Position numbers and translations under genes: made by a program
The notes under the pieces: model-generated
The model's input: only the letters and a program-made list of their open reading frames with translations
Databases searched by the model: none
What the model was told of the DNA's origin: nothing
NCBI GenBank assembly: GCA_005798445.1
Contig: SYJG01000403.1
Location: forward strand, 1 to 64,000
Direction of reading: 5' to 3'
Length of the DNA: 64,000 nt
From: Planctomyces sp.
GTDB lineage: Bacteria > Planctomycetota > Planctomycetia > Planctomycetales > Planctomycetaceae
Part shown: positions 49,101 to 55,100 of the stretch, piece after piece
How positions within the stretch are numbered: the stretch's first letter is position 1
Layout of the letters: each line of letters starts with the position of its first letter

Positions 49101-52100
49101 CATGCCCAGGATTGCGCCCAGAGCGAGGTTCGTATTCTCCATGCGGTTGAGCCGTACCAACGGACCTTGGTTTTCGGTGAACTGCGTGTAGGCGTCGTTG
49201 CTGCCGGTGGCTCGGCCCTGATCCACAATGTTCACGGCCTTCAAGGCGTTGGCATCGATGCTGATGACCGAGCCGGAGTTGTTTTGGAAGACGTTGTTGA
49301 CGATCACGGGCTGCGCTCCGCGGACAAAGATCACCGCGGAGGCGTTCGATTCACGGTTGCTGCGCGTTCCGCCAGGACCGCCGTTGCTGGCTCCGTTCGC
49401 ATTGAATTCAAAAATCGAGTTGGCGATGCGGCCGGTGGCTTCATGCAATTCGACGGCATTGAAGCTGCCCGAACCGCCTTCGACCGGAGTCTGTCCGCCG
49501 GAGTAGGCAATGTAGGCCTGGTCGAGGCTCAAGCGGCTGTTCAAGCCGAACATCAAGCCGCCCCAATCCGCCGCCGCCGCCGTGTTGGTCACGACCGTGT
49601 TGAAGCCGTCCGTCTGCAAGTCGAACGAACCGCTCGCGCCGCTGTAACGGTCGTCTTTGACCGACGTGAAGATCACCGGGTTGCCCTCGGTCCCTTCCGC
49701 GATCAAGTTTGCCGAGCCACGTTCCGCTTCGATCCGCGCGTTCCCCAGTTTCACGACCACACCTGGGTCGAACTGCAAGCGTCCACCGGGACGAGCGAAG
49801 AGGTTGCCGCCGGTTTGCAACATCGTGGCGACGATCGCACCACCCACCATTGGGTCCGTCGGGTGTGCCGTGATCGAAAGCTGCGCGCGGGCCGCACTGC
49901 CGGCGTTGACGACGGCTTCGATAATGACGTTCGATTGGTTTAACGGCCCGCCAGTGACCTTGACGTTGCCCGGACCGCCGTACAGCGGCTCCAACACGAT
50001 CCGGATGGCGTCGGCCGTCGCGTCGAACGGAACAGGTAAGCCGTTGACCAGAATCTGCCCGCCAGTCGGTTGCCCGAGCAGCGTCAACTGTTGAATGTTG
50101 TTCGTGCGAATGAGGCCACCGGCGTTGCCCGCGATCTGCAAGTTTTCGGTCAGCACATAGGTCACGTCGGTCGATTTGAGCCGCGCGTTGACGGTCAGTT
50201 CCTCCAACGGCTGATTCAGTTCGGTGCTGATCCGCACGAACAAACCGTTGACGTTGTTGTTGGCGAACAGGTTGCCGTGAATGTCCGGGCCGATGCGGCC
50301 GTTCGAATCATCGAAGCTGTCGGGCGTGGCTGCGATGGCATGCGCCGCGCTGCGCGTAATCGTGGTGAACGCGATCGTCGGTCGCTGACTGCGAATGTCG
50401 ATCGGGTCATAAACATTGAGATTGATGTCCTGTCCGCCGCCGTAGCTCAGGTCCGCTTGGTAGACCGAGTTCAGGTAGACCTCGCTGCCCAATCCCGGTG
50501 TTCCGGCCAAGTTCATGTCCGAATCGTGGCGGTAGACAATCCCTTCCCAATGTCCCGGAACCGGGCCGGCGGAGGCACCGTCGCTGTTGCCGCCCAGAGC
50601 GTCGTTGCGGAATGAGGTGAGGTAAACCTTTTTCTCCGACGTACCCAAAACCTGCACGGCTCCGTTTTGCCGATTGACACCAAAACTGGCGGTGCCGACG
50701 TCGATGCTCGCCGATTGCAGCTTGAGCACCGCACCCGCGTCGATCATCACGGTGGTCCCTTGCGGGACGTCAAGATTCCGACCGTCTGCGAGTGTTGCGC
50801 CGACATTGTTGACACCCAGCACATACGGCGACGCATCGCTCGCGGTCAGGATGTCGCGATCGGTTCCACCGTTGCCGACGATCCGCAGAATGTTGGGGGT
50901 CTTGAGCAACGCATTCGAGCCTTGGACATCTAAACCGCCGCTCAACGTGCCATCGGTGTTTAAGGGGATCGCCAAGTCGATCGTGCCGTTGACAGAGCTG
51001 CTGGCAGCGACGGAAACATTGAATGTCGGATCGAACTGAGCGCTGATGGCATTGGTCACAGCGCTCACGACATCGGCCAGTGTCACCGCAGCCGAAATGT
51101 TAATCTGAACCACCGTGGGGCTGACCGTCACGCCGTTTTTGTCGAACTCGAACACTTTGGGCAGGTTCGATCCATCATTGATCGTGAAGTACTCGCCGTC
51201 GGCGATCGCCGACGGTCCTGCGGTGGGAATCACGATTCGCGAAGCCGCTTTGGCCGAACCCGCCAAGAGGGTGCTGAACGGCTTCGTGGCGGTTCCGTCT
51301 TGCTGACCGACCGGAGTCGTCGTGGACTTGTCCACATAAATCGTGTTGCCCGCCTCGAACCAGAAGTTGAACGAGCCACCGGCGACCTTGTCCGAATCGC
51401 CGTCAAACAACGTCGCCGTTGCGTTGTCGATGTCGATGAGCGACGAGGCGGGAGCCGTCGTGAGGTTCAATTGCAGATTGTACGCCCCGTCCGACTGCCC
51501 GCCGAAACCGGTATCAGCCACCGTCGGATCGTAGGTGGTGTTTCCCTTCGCGGTGACGCCGATGTAGTACGTTCCCGGCTGCAAATCGATGCCGACGAAC
51601 GGATCGAATCCGTAGTAGTCGTCGTTTTTCGTGATCACTTCGCGGTTGCCGCCACCCAGCGCGATCGTGGAGTTCGCCGCGGTGATGCCGGTCAAATCTC
51701 CGTTCGCGCCCGTGAAGGAGGCGGACACCAGCAAGCTCGCCGGAGTGCTCGCCGTCAGTGCCGCCACCAACTGCGACGCCGTGGTGTGATTGCCGACGTT
51801 CGGGTTGAGCTTCACCGTGATGGTGTGCCCGCTGACGGAGACCGCCGCGTTGTTCGCTCCGTACGGGCCGACAAAATCGTCCGTCACGATCACCAATCGA
51901 ATGTCGTTGCCGAATACGCCGGCGTTGGCCGCCGTGAACGTCAACTGTGTCGCGCCGCTGGTTCCGAAGTCCGATGTGGCGGTCGCGAACGGATCTCGGA
52001 ACAACGTCAACGCGGCGTCCAACGGGCTGCTGTTGGGAGTGATCGTCGTCCGTCTGGCGGTAATCTCAGCCGTGAAATGTCCCGCCGTGGTGACATCGAA

Positions 52101-55100
52101 TCGGTAGAGATCAATATCCGTTGAATGTTTCGGGTAGCTGTGCAGCAGATGGGTGATGTCATGATCGCCGGAGGGAGTCTCCGGGTCTGGTCCGCCGCCG
52201 TTGCCGTCCATGAACGAGCGCAAGTCCGACGTGTGACCCAATCCGATGGCGTGGCCGATTTCGTGGAAGGCGACTCCCATCCATCCGCCGTCGTAGCTGT
52301 TGTCGTTTCCGTTCTGGATGGCGTTGATGATGATCGACGAGATGCCGGCCACCGCGTTGACGGGCAGGGTCGGATCAGCGGCGCGAATATCACCGCTCGC
52401 GATCGACAGTCCCGAATTGGCCGTCTCGACGTATTGCGAACCGGTGTACCGGCTGAAGGTCTCGAAAATGAATCGCGTGAGATCCTTCTGAACTTCGGAA
52501 ATCTGATTGCTGACCGGCTGGCCCAGCACGGAGCCGTAAATTCTTGGGAAGAAATACGGGATGACCGGGATCCCGCCGGGAACGGCCGGATTACCGAGGT
52601 TCCCTTGTCCGTGAGATTCCACGGGAAGGGTCCGGTGTCCCGGTTCGTCATCCGTACCCGGAGGCGAAGGGACCGCGATCGCACTGGCGTTGCTGATGAC
52701 CGACGAGATACTCGTGCCCGCTGCATCCAACGTCCCGATGTTCGTGGCCGTCGAGTACGCGCTGTTGTTGTCGCTGCCCACCGCGGCATTCAGGACATCG
52801 AAGTTGATCCGATAGGAACCGGTTGTGGTTCCTCCAGCCGCGGGACTGGCTGGGTTAAAGGCATAAGTGTTTCCGACACTGGAGACTCCCAGGTAGTAAG
52901 TCCCAGCCGGCAAAGCGCCAGTCGAACTCAGCGAGTCGACTAGGCCCGGTCCTTGATTCAAGTTGGTCGTGGCAATCAAGGCTCCGTTGCTGTCAAAGAG
53001 CTTTAGCAATGTGTCCGTGCCAGAATTTGGCGTCACGGCCACCATCAAGACATCCGGGGCAGATAACTCGAAGCGATACAAATCGACGTCGTTTGCGCCC
53101 GCACCGTTGTCACCGAGAAACGCCGTTGTGGCGAAGGAATGCCCGCCCGCAATGGGATTGGAGAACAGATTCCCCAAGCGGACCGCTGTCGCGAGTGTCG
53201 AGTCCACTTCTTGCGATGTGCCGAGTTGCAGCTTGTAGGTCGCCGTCGGGAAGTTCGCGCCGAAATCAAGCACCGCAGTGTTGTGGACGTTGTCGTAAAC
53301 GACAGACGTTGGAATGCGGACGGTGTCGTCCGTCGGACTCGAAGTCCCTTTTGTGTCCACCAACTGATAGTAGCGCGGATCGGTGGCCTGCGAATTCGTC
53401 AGCTCGTCCTGATTGAAATAGACGTTGACCAAGTTCCCGCGCTGAGAGATCCCGCCTGCCGTTACGGACATCGCGGTGGCCAAAGTTTGCGACAAAGTCA
53501 AACGTGCGTCGAATGCGTTGCCGCGTACCGTCACGACGTTGCTGGCCGAAATCGCGGTGACTCCGCGCATTGCGGCGGTCTGCGAATTGATCGCGTCACG
53601 AATCTTCGTCGCGATCTGCGCGGCCGTGTCGGTGGAGAGGTAATCAACAGGCGTGTTTCCTGCTCGGACTGTTCCGGGCGCTTCGACCGATGCATTGTTC
53701 AATTCGAACGCGAACAGGTTCGGTGTGAGGAGCGTCGAGAGCGTACCGGGATCGACCAATAGCGTGTCGCCATCCCTGACATTGGCGGCATTCACGACCG
53801 TCAGCAATTGGTCGCGCACGACCGGCTGCGGGACGACCGAAGTGACTTGGGCTCCCAAATCCAACGTGAAGGTCAAGCGCGTGTCCGCGCCATTGTTGAC
53901 GAATTCGCCGCCACCGTTGGTCAACGGATTGGCTCCGGCTCCGACCACTTGAATGCGGTATTGATCGTTGTTGAGTGATTCCGCGAAGCGATAGATCACG
54001 TTGCGCGAACTGCCAGATTGCAAATCGCGATAGCCGGGAGTCAGCAACTGATCGGCACCAGAGAGTTGCAACAACGTGCCGTCCGGCATCGTGGAAAGAC
54101 TGGTGGTATTCGTCCCGAAAGCCACCGACGGGATGATCAGAACGTTGGCTTTCGTATCGCTCGTCAGCGCGGTGATCAAATCGGAAGCGCGCGTCGGGCT
54201 GGTCGCGTTGATGTTCAACGTGACTTCGATCCTGTAGGAGGGATCCAGCAGAACGGGATTGCTCGCTGGGGGAAAGTTGATGTTGCCAACGACGTTGATC
54301 AAGGGGGCTCGCGATGCGGCACCCAAGTCGCGTCGCACAAATTGGAGCGAAAGATGATTCCCGGCGAGTCCCGTCACATTGGCCGAATTGGCCTGAAACT
54401 GCATGTTGAAGCCAGCGCCCGCGCCGAAGTTCGAGAGTGCGGACGCGGCATCCGCTCCGGTCAATGTGAACGACGATCCGTTGGTAATGCCCGCCAAGCT
54501 GGTCGTGCCAGCGCCGAAAACGAGTTCGGCGGTCAACAGCGTCTTCGCCGTCGCGTCGGTTTGTAGGAAGATCATCAAACCGTTGCCCGTGGTCGGAGTC
54601 GTCGCGTTGCTGTTCAACGTCAACGTGATGGTGCCGGGAACGCTGGCGATCGTCGGTAGTCCATTCGGTCCGCGATCCGCTTTGTTCACGATCAGTGTCG
54701 TGCCGTTTTCAGCGACACCCAACCGAGCAGTGCCGACGCGCAGGACTACCGCTCCACCCGAACCGAAGTCGGTCACGGTTGAGGCAGATCGGAAGCCGCC
54801 GTCATGACCGGCTCCGTAAATCTGGATCGCACCGAAACTAGTGGTGTCCAGCGTTTGACCGGGGCTGAACTGGAACAACAGTTCGCGCGGCATCTCGTTC
54901 AAAGTGGTGCCGTCGGCGAGAAACAATCCGCCATTGGGCGTCACCGAAACGAAGCTCGGTGGCGTGAGCACCATGCGCGGCTCAAGCCCTTCGGCGTGAG
55001 CGCCGACAACGATTGGGCCGCGCAGCATCTTCTGATGCTGTTGCGGGCTGAGTCGTTTCAGGCGGCGTTTTGAGAAGCGGATTCGGCGAGAAAATGAGCG

